Shown: positions 1 to 4,983 of the stretch, in pieces
How positions within the stretch are numbered: position 1 is the first letter of the stretch
Layout of the letters: every line of letters starts with the position of its first letter
NCBI GenBank assembly: GCA_039808325.1
Contig: JBDHSU010000187.1
Span: 1 to 5,694 of the forward strand
Length of the DNA stretch: 5,694 nucleotides
Direction: 5' to 3'
Source of the DNA: JAFKKS01 sp039808325
Lineage (GTDB): Bacteria > Pseudomonadota > Alphaproteobacteria > Rhizobiales > Xanthobacteraceae
Position numbers and translations under genes: made by a program
The notes under the pieces: model-generated
Database searches by the model: none
Told to the model about the DNA's origin: nothing
What the model saw: only the letters and a program-made list of their open reading frames with translations

Positions 1-654
1 ACCCGCGGCCGGCGCGGCGCCTTCCGGCGTGGCCGCAGCGGTCGCGGCGGCGGCTGCTGCCGCAGCGGCGGCGCGCAGTTCTTCCAGGTAGCCCGACGGC
101 GGCACGATCGTCACCAGCGTCATGTCGCGGCCTGCGACCGGCTTCACGTTCGGCGGCAGCGTGATGCTGCTCAGATGCAGCGAGTGGTTCATGTCGAGTT
201 CGGCGACGTCGACATCGATCGCGCTCGGGATCGCGTCCGCGGGGCAGCGCACCTCGATCGTGTGCGTAACGATGTTGATGGCGCCGCCGCGCTTCACGCC
301 GGGCGAGATTTCAGCGTTGCGCACATGCACCGGAATGTTGACGCGGATGGTCGCGCCCTGGCCGAGGCGCATGAAATCGACATGGATCGGGGTGCCCTTG
401 ACCTTATCGAGCTGGTAGTCGCGCGGGATCACCCGATGCTTCTGGCCGTCGATGTCGATGTCGTAGATCGTGGTGAGGAAGCGGCCGGCATAAATCTTCG
501 TCCGCAGGTCGGCGTGGTCGAGCGCGATATTCAACGGCTCCTTCGAGTCGCCGTAGATCACGCCGGGCGTGCGGCCTTCGCGGCGCTCTGCCCGGGCGGG
601 ACCGCGGCCGGCGCCGGAGCGGACCGTAGCCTTCAATTCCTTCACGCTCGTCAT
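1..654 (-). CDS. rplY: 50S ribosomal protein L25/general stress protein Ctc (3' end beyond the window)
   Basis: L25 of the long CTC/TL5 type, which binds 5S rRNA in the central protuberance of the large ribosomal subunit. Reading down from 654 gives 218 codons with no stop, so the C-terminus lies outside the window. The protein starts MTSVKELKATVR. The 5S-binding N-domain covers about residues 4-95 and contains the family hallmarks GRTPGVIYG (27-35) and IHVDFMRL (90-97). A TL5-type beta domain follows, to about residue 190. From residue 195 there is a run of ten alanines and then an Ala/Pro/Thr-rich tail; such tails are common in alphaproteobacterial CTC proteins and vary in length. The ATG at 654-652 is chosen because GAGG (complement of 663-666) lies eight bases upstream and the N-terminus matches the family. 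A promoter-like site lies at 769-797. In related genomes pth usually follows, but that cannot be checked here. Confidence 0.96.
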   Translation of the reverse strand, partial: MTSVKELKATVRSGAGRGPARAERREGRTPGVIYGDSKEPLNIALDHADLRTKIYAGRFLTTIYDIDIDGQKHRVIPRDYQLDKVKGTPIHVDFMRLGQGATIRVNIPVHVRNAEISPGVKRGGAINIVTHTIEVRCPADAIPSAIDVDVAELDMNHSLHLSSITLPPNVKPVAGRDMTLVTIVPPSGYLEELRAAAAAAAAAATAAATPEGAAPAAG

Positions 655-738
655 CGTCAAATCCTCGATCAAGCCTTTGTTGCCACAACGAAATCCGGCG
701 GCCGTGGTGGCCGTGCCAAGCATTTCGGGATTCCGGGC

Positions 739-758
739 AAAACCCCATGCCAAGGGGT
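739..758 (-). terminator. Terminator-like hairpin with short U tract in the rplY leader
   Basis: On the minus strand ACCCC (754-758) pairs with GGGGT (742-746) around a seven-base loop, followed directly by TTT (739-741). This has the shape of a weak intrinsic terminator. It lies just downstream of the proposed rplY start point near 762, too close to end a transcript begun there. It would therefore act either on read-through from ubiK or simply as a 5'-end stabilising hairpin. The stem is only five pairs. Confidence 0.3.
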
Positions 759-768
759 AATGGCGGGG

Positions 769-797
769 CTTATAGCCGCGCATGGGCGCGAATTCAA
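769..797 (-). promoter_or_regulatory. Probable sigma70-type promoter of rplY
   Basis: On the minus strand a -35 box TTGAAT (792-797) and a -10 box TATAAG (769-774) are separated by exactly 17 bases. They match the E. coli consensus at four and five of six positions. It is the best promoter-like match I found in the window. Transcription would start near 762, giving a leader of about 108 bases before the rplY start codon. The -10 box sits inside a small inverted repeat (GGCT-ATA-AGCC). The call rests on sequence resemblance only. Confidence 0.55.
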
Positions 798-886
798 GCA
801 AAGCCGGCCGGCAAAGGCCGCGGGAGAGGCGAAATCGGGCCGCCGGAACTTGGAGTCCGAACGGAAATTCGGTGGTCCGTCTTATC

Positions 887-905
887 CTCCCCCTCCAGGC
901 GAGGG
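887..905. repeat. Short GC-rich inverted repeat resembling dispersed intergenic repeats
   Basis: The stretch TCCTCCCCCTCCAGGCGAGG, continuing to position 905, holds the inverted repeat CCCTC (891-895) / GAGGG (901-905) with a five-base loop. Stretches of the form 'cctccccct...ggggaggg' recur between genes in many alphaproteobacterial genomes, and this may be a decayed copy. It lies in the 295-base gap between ubiK and rplY, which otherwise holds only the rplY promoter, its leader hairpin and a second weak hairpin at 926-943. Confidence 0.3.
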
Positions 906-925
906 TCGAAAGGGAGCTGTCGCGC

Positions 926-943
926 GCCCGATCATTCCCGGGC
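926..943 (-). terminator. Weak hairpin just downstream of ubiK
   Basis: GCCCG (926-930) and CGGGC (939-943) form a five-pair stem with an eight-base loop, beginning seven bases after the ubiK stop codon on the minus strand. The position suits a terminator, but no U tract follows. In DNA this GC-rich a five-pair stem can arise by chance. Confidence 0.2.
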
Positions 944-949
944 AGGCCC

Positions 950-1255
950 TCAAGCGTGGGCGGTGCCGGAGCCCGGGACGGTGCCCGTCAGGGGATCGGC
1001 CTGCGGATCGCGCCGGGCCGCTTCCAGCGCCTCGATACGGGCCTTGAGGGCTTCGTTCTCTTCGCGGGCGAGGCGGGCCATCTCCTTGACGGCTTCGAAC
1101 TCGTCGCGGCGGACCACGTCGAGCTCGCGCAGGATGCGCTCGGCTTGCGTGCGCATGACGGTGTCGAACTCGCGCCGCACGCCGCCGGCCACCCCCGCCG
1201 CGTCGTTCATGAGACGCGCCATTTCGTCGAAGATGCGGTTGCTTGTCTGCGCCAT
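950..1255 (-). CDS. ubiK: UbiK-family accessory factor (BMFP/DUF526, YqiC-like)
   Basis: A 101-residue protein of the BMFP family. In enterobacteria UbiK (YqiC) is a small membrane-associated accessory factor of aerobic ubiquinone synthesis that works with UbiJ; the role in this organism is inferred. The order of parts fits the family. An amphipathic N-terminal segment with the signature IFDEMARLMNDAAG lies at residues 8-21. A charged helix with REFDTVMRTQ follows at 28-37. A C-terminal coiled coil covers about 42-82, with the typical DVVRRDEFEAVKEMA at 46-60. Residues 83-101 are a loose Pro/Gly tail. The ATG at 1255 is preferred because GGGGAT (complement of 1261-1266) sits five bases upstream and MAQTSNRIFDE is a normal family start. 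The frame stays open upstream to 1465, but that part looks unlike any conserved protein. The gene is divergent from the PF06684 gene. Confidence 0.9.
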   Translation of the reverse strand: MAQTSNRIFDEMARLMNDAAGVAGGVRREFDTVMRTQAERILRELDVVRRDEFEAVKEMARLAREENEALKARIEALEAARRDPQADPLTGTVPGSGTAHA

Positions 1256-1260
1256 GACTG

Positions 1261-1303
1261 ATCCCCGTTTCGTGCGCCGGTCGTTGCTCCCCAGAATGGG
1301 GAT
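1261..1303 (-). promoter_or_regulatory. ubiK leader: ribosome site with competing complementary segments
   Basis: On the minus strand, ATCCCC (1298-1303) can pair with the adjacent GGGGA (1288-1292) to make a five-pair hairpin with loop ATTCT. It can instead pair over six bases with GGGGAT (1261-1266), which is the ubiK ribosome-binding site. The two pairings exclude each other, so one form would hide the ribosome site and the other free it. This is pattern reading only. It needs a transcript that starts upstream of 1303, and I see no convincing promoter in the 181-base divergent gap. Confidence 0.25.
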
Positions 1304-1384
1304 GCCGCGCCTTCGCCGCAAGATTGGCGCCCGAGATCGCATCCGGCCCGGGCGCTTGGCCGCCGCGCCGAAAGACGCATTGTC

Positions 1385-1400
1385 CGCGCGCGAACGCGCG
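1385..1400 (+). promoter_or_regulatory. Perfect hairpin upstream of the PF06684 gene
   Basis: CGCGCG (1385-1390) and CGCGCG (1395-1400) form a six-pair stem closed by the tetraloop CGAA, ending 36 bases before the start codon of the plus-strand gene. Alternating CG is frequent in this genome, so this may have no function. I found no clear -35/-10 pair for the plus-strand gene in the gap. Confidence 0.25.
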
Positions 1401-1436
1401 TGCGAGCATCGTTCCTTCCCAGCCCGGCAGGTGACC

Positions 1437-1976
1437 ATGCGCAGCGAAATCCGCAAAATCTGCACCTTTCAAGAGGACATTATTTTCGATCAGCGCCCGC
1501 TCGCGCGGCCGTTTCGTCATGTCATCGTGGCCGCCGTCATCAAGAACCCATGGATCGGGCAGGGCTTCGTCGAGGATCTCAAACCGCTGGTGGCCGTGCA
1601 CGCGCCCGAACTCGGGGAGCTTCTCGCCGCCCGCGCGGTTGCGATCATGGGGGGCCCGGAAAAGGTCGAGGCGCAAGGCAAGGCGGCGGCGGTCGGCCTC
1701 GGCGGCGACTATGAGCACGCCAACGCACTCATCCACACCACCTTGTTCGGCGATCCTTGCCGCAAGGCGATCGACGGTACCGCGTGGATGGTCGGCAATC
1801 AGAAAGTCAGCCCGCCCGGCGTGACGCTGGAATTGCCGATGGCGCACAAGCATGACGGCAAGGACCAGAAATATTACCACACGATTCCGATCGTCATCGC
1901 GGATGCGCCGCGGGACGATGAGATCGTCGTGGCGGTCGGCATGGCGTCCGGTCCGCGGCCGAACGCGCGCATCTGA
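1437..1976 (+). CDS. Amino acid synthesis family protein (PF06684, DUF1185)
   Basis: A 179-residue cytosolic protein, normal for the family and complete. PF06684 members solved by structural genomics have a fold related to chorismate mutase/YjgF and were suggested to act in amino acid metabolism. No reaction is established. Family-like segments are VAAVIKNPW (31-39), the acidic E/L-rich stretch at 45-63, VGLGGDYEHANALIHT (86-101, with H94 and H100), FGDPCRKA (104-111), and the C-terminal DEIVVAVGMASGPRPNARI (161-179). From memory, relatives end in GGRPHAR, so the G-to-P and H-to-N changes here may be individual. The ATG at 1437 is preferred over the in-frame GTG at 1431 because AGGTG (1429-1433) is the likely ribosome site and overlaps that GTG. 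It is divergent from ubiK and 174 bases upstream of lgt. Family assignment is fairly sure; function is not. Confidence 0.85.
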   Translation: MRSEIRKICTFQEDIIFDQRPLARPFRHVIVAAVIKNPWIGQGFVEDLKPLVAVHAPELGELLAARAVAIMGGPEKVEAQGKAAAVGLGGDYEHANALIHTTLFGDPCRKAIDGTAWMVGNQKVSPPGVTLELPMAHKHDGKDQKYYHTIPIVIADAPRDDEIVVAVGMASGPRPNARI

Positions 1977-2007
1977 CGGAACGTCCACCGGCCCGGTTTC
2001 CCGATCA

Positions 2008-2033
2008 CCCGCCCTCGCATAGAAAGGGGCGGG
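2008..2033 (+). terminator. GC-rich hairpin 31 bases after the PF06684 gene
   Basis: CCCGCCC (2008-2014) and GGGCGGG (2027-2033) form a perfect seven-pair all-GC stem with a 12-base loop. Its place just after a stop codon and before the next leader suits a transcription terminator. No U tract follows (the next bases are CGGCGGCG), so it could instead block RNA degradation from the 3' end or assist Rho-type termination. Confidence 0.4.
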
Positions 2034-2062
2034 CGGCGGCGATTCGTCGGCGCTTACGGCCT

Positions 2063-2095
2063 GAGCATTTTACCGCCGCCACGCGTGAAATGCTC
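2063..2095. repeat. Imperfect palindrome resembling a dispersed rhizobial intergenic repeat
   Basis: GAGCATTTTAC (2063-2073) pairs with GTGAAATGCTC (2085-2095) over 11 positions with one G-U wobble, leaving an 11-base loop. From general knowledge, palindromes beginning GAGCAT and ending ATGCTC, with an inner GCGTGAA element, are scattered in many copies between genes in Bradyrhizobium and relatives. This looks like a shortened copy of that type. The copy number in this genome cannot be judged from one window. As RNA it would form a stable hairpin in the lgt leader or at the 3' end of the preceding transcript. Confidence 0.5.
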
Positions 2096-2111
2096 TCATG
2101 CGAACGAGAGA

Positions 2112-2135
2112 GTGCCGTCCGCCGATGGACGGCAC
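2112..2135 (+). promoter_or_regulatory. Perfect nine-pair hairpin directly upstream of the lgt ribosome site
   Basis: GTGCCGTCC (2112-2120) and GGACGGCAC (2127-2135) are exact inverted repeats around the six-base loop GCCGAT. The stem ends five bases before the lgt ribosome-binding site GAGGGAG (2141-2147). An outer GAG/CTC pairing (2108-2110 with 2138-2140) could lengthen it and bring it right up to that site. No U tract follows, so it is more likely a translational or stability element, or a protein-binding palindrome, than a terminator. Confidence 0.45.
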
Positions 2136-2140
2136 GGCTC

Positions 2141-2147
2141 GAGGGAG
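2141..2147 (+). promoter_or_regulatory. Ribosome-binding site deciding the lgt start
   Basis: GAGGGAG lies three bases before the ATG at 2151. It fixes this start over the in-frame GTG at 2085, whose extra 22 codons would read through the palindrome and hairpin and have no family match. Confidence 0.7.
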
Positions 2148-2150
2148 TCG

Positions 2151-2975
2151 ATGCCGCTTCTCGCTATCCCGTTTCCCGCCTTCGATCCGATCTTGATATC
2201 GGTCGGCCCGTTCGCCATCCGTTGGTACGCGCTCGCCTACATTTTCGGGATTCTGCTCGGCTGGCTCTACGCCCGCGCCATCATCGGCAACCGCAATCTC
2301 TGGGGCGGCCCGGCGCCGTTGACCACGCTCGACTTCGACGACTTCATCGTCTGGGTAACGATCGGCATCATCCTGGGCGGGCGGATCGGCTACGTTCTTT
2401 TCTACAATCCGGCCTACTTCGCCGCGCACCCCGCCGATATCATCCGGTTGTGGCACGGCGGCATGTCGTTCCACGGCGGGTTCGCCGGCTGCGTGCTTGC
2501 GGTGATCCTGTTCGCGCGCCGGCGCGGCATTCCGATATTGACGCTGGGAGACATCACCTGCGCCGTCGGGCCGATCGGACTGTTTCTCGGACGGATCGCG
2601 AACTTCATCAACGGCGAGCTTTGGGGGCGTCCGACCGACGTGCCCTGGGCGATGGTCTTTCCCAACGGCGGGCCGCTGCCGCGCCATCCGAGCCAGCTTT
2701 ACGAGGCCGGCCTTGAAGGCATCGTGCTGCTGATCGTTCTCATGCTGGCCGTTCGCGCCGGAGCCTTGAAGCGGCCGGGCCTCGTCGTCGGCATTTTCGC
2801 GATCGGCTACGGCGTCGCGCGCATCGTCGGCGAGACGTTCCGCGAGCCGGATGTGCAGCTCGGATTCCTCTGGGGCGGCCTCACCATGGGAATGCTGCTG
2901 TCGCTGCCGATGCTTCTCGCCGGCGCGGCCTTCATCGTGCATGCGCTGCGCCGAAAGCCGGTGCCTCCGCCGTGA
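2151..2975 (+). CDS. lgt: Prolipoprotein diacylglyceryl transferase (Lgt)
   Basis: A 274-residue inner-membrane enzyme that moves diacylglycerol from phosphatidylglycerol to the lipobox cysteine of prelipoproteins, the first step of lipoprotein maturation. Several hydrophobic membrane segments are visible, at about residues 21-42, 65-83, 107-123, 135-150, 187-204, 209-226 and 243-265. The Lgt signature GRIANFINGELWG is at 147-159, and GGMSFHGG is at 103-110. Likely equivalents of E. coli catalytic or binding residues are Y26, H108, R148, N151, E156 and R231 (in ETFREPD). Length and residues look fully functional. The start at 2151 gives the normal family N-terminus (MPLLAIPFPAFDP). The stop TGA overlaps the GTG start of the next gene by four bases (2972-2975), a sign of translational coupling. 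The lipoprotein gene at 4984 encodes a likely substrate. Confidence 0.97.
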   Translation: MPLLAIPFPAFDPILISVGPFAIRWYALAYIFGILLGWLYARAIIGNRNLWGGPAPLTTLDFDDFIVWVTIGIILGGRIGYVLFYNPAYFAAHPADIIRLWHGGMSFHGGFAGCVLAVILFARRRGIPILTLGDITCAVGPIGLFLGRIANFINGELWGRPTDVPWAMVFPNGGPLPRHPSQLYEAGLEGIVLLIVLMLAVRAGALKRPGLVVGIFAIGYGVARIVGETFREPDVQLGFLWGGLTMGMLLSLPMLLAGAAFIVHALRRKPVPPP

Positions 2976-4072
2976 ATACGCCGACGCCGCTCGAGGAAGA
3001 GATCAAGCAGCTCATCGCGGCGGACGGGCCTCTTTCGGTGGCGCGCTACATGGAGCTATGCCTCGCGCACCCCACCCGCGGCTATTACGTCACGCGCGAT
3101 CCGTTCGGCGTTCGCGGCGACTTCACCACGGCGCCGGAGATCAGCCAGATGTTCGGCGAGTTGCTGGGCCTATGGGCGGCCGCCGCGTGGCGGGCGATGG
3201 GCGCGCCGAGCCTCGTCGTTCTCGCCGAACTTGGTCCCGGCCGCGGCACATTGATGCTCGACGCACTTCGCGCGGCGACGCTGGTGCCGGAATTCCGCGC
3301 GGCGCTGTCCGTCGCGTTCGTCGAGACGAGCCCGGTGCTGCGCGCGCAGCAGGAAGCCGCGTTCGGCGAGGTCGACGCCAAGGTGACCTGGCACGCCGAT
3401 CTCGCGGACGTGGCGGAAGGGCCGATCATCGTCATCGCCAATGAGTTCTTCGATGCCTTGCCGGTGCATCAGGCGGTGAAGACGCAGGCCGGATGGCACG
3501 ATCGCATGGTCGGCCTCGATGCCGACGGGCGGCTCGTTTTCGCGCTCAATCCCGACCCGATCCCGAGCTTCGAGTCGATCCTGCCGCAGCGGCTTCGCAA
3601 CGCGCAGCCCGGCGCGGTTTTCGAATGGCGCTCGGATCGCACGGTGAATGAAATCTGCCGCCGTCTCCTTGCTTTCGGAGGCGTTGCTTTGACGATCGAC
3701 TACGGGCATGTCGAGATGGGGCTCGGCGATACGCTGCAGGCGGTGCGCGCGCATGCGCCGGTCGATGTGCTGGAACGGCCGGGCGATAGCGATCTGACCG
3801 CGCATGTCGATTTTGCCGCGCTCGCGGGCGCCGCGCGCCATGCCGGCGCGAAGGCGTTCGGCCCGCTGACGCAGCGCGACTTCCTCGTCCGCCTCGGGAT
3901 CGAGGCGCGCGCCGGACGGCTGAAGGCGAGCGCCACGCCGAGCCAGACGGCGGATATCGACACGGCGCTGGCGCGTCTGATCGGCACCGGGCGCAACGAG
4001 ATGGGCGCGCTGTTCAAGGTGCTGGCGCTGGCGCATCCGCGCTTGCAAACGCTGCCGGCATTTGAGTCCTGA
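2972..4072 (+). CDS. SAM-dependent methyltransferase, MidA/NDUFAF7 family (COG1565)
   Basis: A 366-residue class I methyltransferase of the DUF185/MidA family. The mitochondrial relative NDUFAF7 methylates an arginine of the complex I subunit NDUFS2 during assembly. A similar action on NuoD is possible here but is inference. Visible family motifs: RGYYVTRDPFGVRGDFTTAPEISQMFGE at 36-63, the SAM-binding glycine loop ELGPGRGTL at 86-94, ANEFFDALPVHQ at 156-167 (comparable to an acidic motif near the active site), the strand TIDYGH at 241-246, and LTAHVDFAAL at 275-284. Length is normal and no key motif is missing. The start is the GTG of the GTGA overlap with the lgt stop. No strong ribosome site precedes it, which suits coupled translation. 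pgeF follows after 23 bases, making a three-gene unit. Confidence 0.93.
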   Translation: MNTPTPLEEEIKQLIAADGPLSVARYMELCLAHPTRGYYVTRDPFGVRGDFTTAPEISQMFGELLGLWAAAAWRAMGAPSLVVLAELGPGRGTLMLDALRAATLVPEFRAALSVAFVETSPVLRAQQEAAFGEVDAKVTWHADLADVAEGPIIVIANEFFDALPVHQAVKTQAGWHDRMVGLDADGRLVFALNPDPIPSFESILPQRLRNAQPGAVFEWRSDRTVNEICRRLLAFGGVALTIDYGHVEMGLGDTLQAVRAHAPVDVLERPGDSDLTAHVDFAALAGAARHAGAKAFGPLTQRDFLVRLGIEARAGRLKASATPSQTADIDTALARLIGTGRNEMGALFKVLALAHPRLQTLPAFES

Positions 4073-4095
4073 TCGAGCGAAAGGCGTTGCCACGC

Positions 4096-4875
4096 ATGAG
4101 CGACATGTACCTTCAGGCTTCCTCGCTGTCGGCGTTGCCGGGAATCCGGCACGCTTTCTTCACGCGCAACGGCGGCGTGTCGGGCGGCATCTACGAAAGC
4201 CTCAACGGCGGCGTCGGCTCGAAGGACGTGGCGGAGCACGTCGGTGAAAATCGTGCGCGCATGGAGGATGCGCTCGGCGTCGCCCGCGGCCATCTCGTGA
4301 GCTGCTATCAGATCCATTCGCCGACCGTCATTGTCGCCGAAAAGCCCTGGACGCGCGCGCAGGCGCCGCGCGCCGACGCGATCGTGACGCGCACGCCCGG
4401 CATCGCCGTCGGCGTCGCCACCGCCGACTGCGGGCCGATCCTGTTTGCGGATGGCGAGGCGTCGGTCGTCGGCGCCGCGCATTCCGGTTGGAAGGGCGCG
4501 CTCGGCGGCGTGCTCGAGGCCGCTATCGAGAGCATGGAAAAGCTCGGCGCGCGGCGCGGGCGCATCGTCGCGGCGCTCGGTCCGATGATCAGCCAGCCGA
4601 GCTATGAGGTCGGCGCCGAGTTCGTCGCGCAGTTCACCGCGCACGATGCCGGCAATGCGCGCTTCTTCGCGCCCTCGCCGCGCTTGGGGCACGCGCAGTT
4701 CGATCTTCCCGGCTACATCGCGATGCGGCTCACCCGCGCCGGCGTCGCGCATGTCGAGGACCTGAAAGCCTGCACTTACGCGAATGCCGAGCGCTTCTAC
4801 AGCTATCGCCGCGCGACGCACCGGCGCGAGCCGGATTACGGGCGGCACATCAACGCGATCGCGATCCAGGGTTGA
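4096..4875 (+). CDS. pgeF: Peptidoglycan editing factor PgeF (YfiH, multicopper polyphenol oxidase/laccase-like family)
   Basis: A 259-residue cytosolic protein of the YfiH/LACC1 fold. E. coli PgeF guards the murein precursor pool against L-Ser wrongly added in place of L-Ala on UDP-MurNAc; purine nucleoside phosphorylase/deaminase activities are reported for relatives. The metal-site residues are all present: H74 in CYQIHSPTV, C112 in TADCGPILF, and H129 in AAHSGWKG. Other hallmarks are HAFFTRNGGVSGG (19-31), ALGPMISQPSYEVG (160-173), ACTYAN (225-230), and FYSYRRATHRREPDYGR (234-250). I chose the ATG at 4096 because AAAGG (4080-4084) lies 11 bases before it. A TTG at 4087 is too close to that site, and an ATG at 4105 is also possible. 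It lies 23 bases after the methyltransferase gene, probably in one transcript with lgt. Confidence 0.95.
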   Translation: MSDMYLQASSLSALPGIRHAFFTRNGGVSGGIYESLNGGVGSKDVAEHVGENRARMEDALGVARGHLVSCYQIHSPTVIVAEKPWTRAQAPRADAIVTRTPGIAVGVATADCGPILFADGEASVVGAAHSGWKGALGGVLEAAIESMEKLGARRGRIVAALGPMISQPSYEVGAEFVAQFTAHDAGNARFFAPSPRLGHAQFDLPGYIAMRLTRAGVAHVEDLKACTYANAERFYSYRRATHRREPDYGRHINAIAIQG

Positions 4876-4973
4876 GCGCCGCCGCGGCTGGACCTCACCG
4901 GTGTTTACCGTTACCAATCCGTTTCAGTCGGCACAGCGGGCGCGTCTCAATATGCAGCCTCGCATGCTGGCGC

Positions 4974-4978
4974 AGGAG
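4974..4978 (+). promoter_or_regulatory. Strong ribosome-binding site of the lipoprotein gene
   Basis: AGGAG, five bases before the ATG at 4984, is close to the ideal. It supports this start even though the resulting signal peptide is long. The rest of the 108-base gap after pgeF (4876-4983) contains the small inverted repeat CGGT-GTTT-ACCG (4899-4910), but I see no clear promoter. Confidence 0.65.
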
Positions 4979-4983
4979 AGGCG

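Noticed and set aside
175..1047. 290-codon plus-strand frame opposite rplY
   Set aside because: It is antisense to clear L25 coding sequence and to the rplY promoter region, with no recognisable domain.
747..1436. Upstream extension of the PF06684 frame by 230 codons
   Set aside because: The extension is Arg/Ser-rich, antisense to ubiK and unlike the family. The ATG at 1437 has a good ribosome site and gives the normal length.
882..1988. 368-codon minus-strand frame spanning ubiK, the divergent gap and the PF06684 gene
   Set aside because: It crosses two well-supported genes in wrong frames and ends in the PSPGGGG read-through typical of GC-rich intergenic repeats.
2070..2942. 290-codon open frame antisense to nearly all of lgt
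   Set aside because: It mirrors the codon bias of lgt, its product is charged low-complexity sequence, and lgt on the other strand is unmistakable.
3700..4917. 405-codon open frame antisense to the methyltransferase and pgeF genes
   Set aside because: High GC lowers stop frequency on the opposite strand. The product is Arg/Ala-rich with no motif, and both real genes have full family signatures.
4876..4983. Possible promoter or operator around the CGGTGTTTACCG repeat before the lipoprotein gene
   Set aside because: The stem has four pairs only, and no -35/-10 pair with proper spacing could be found.
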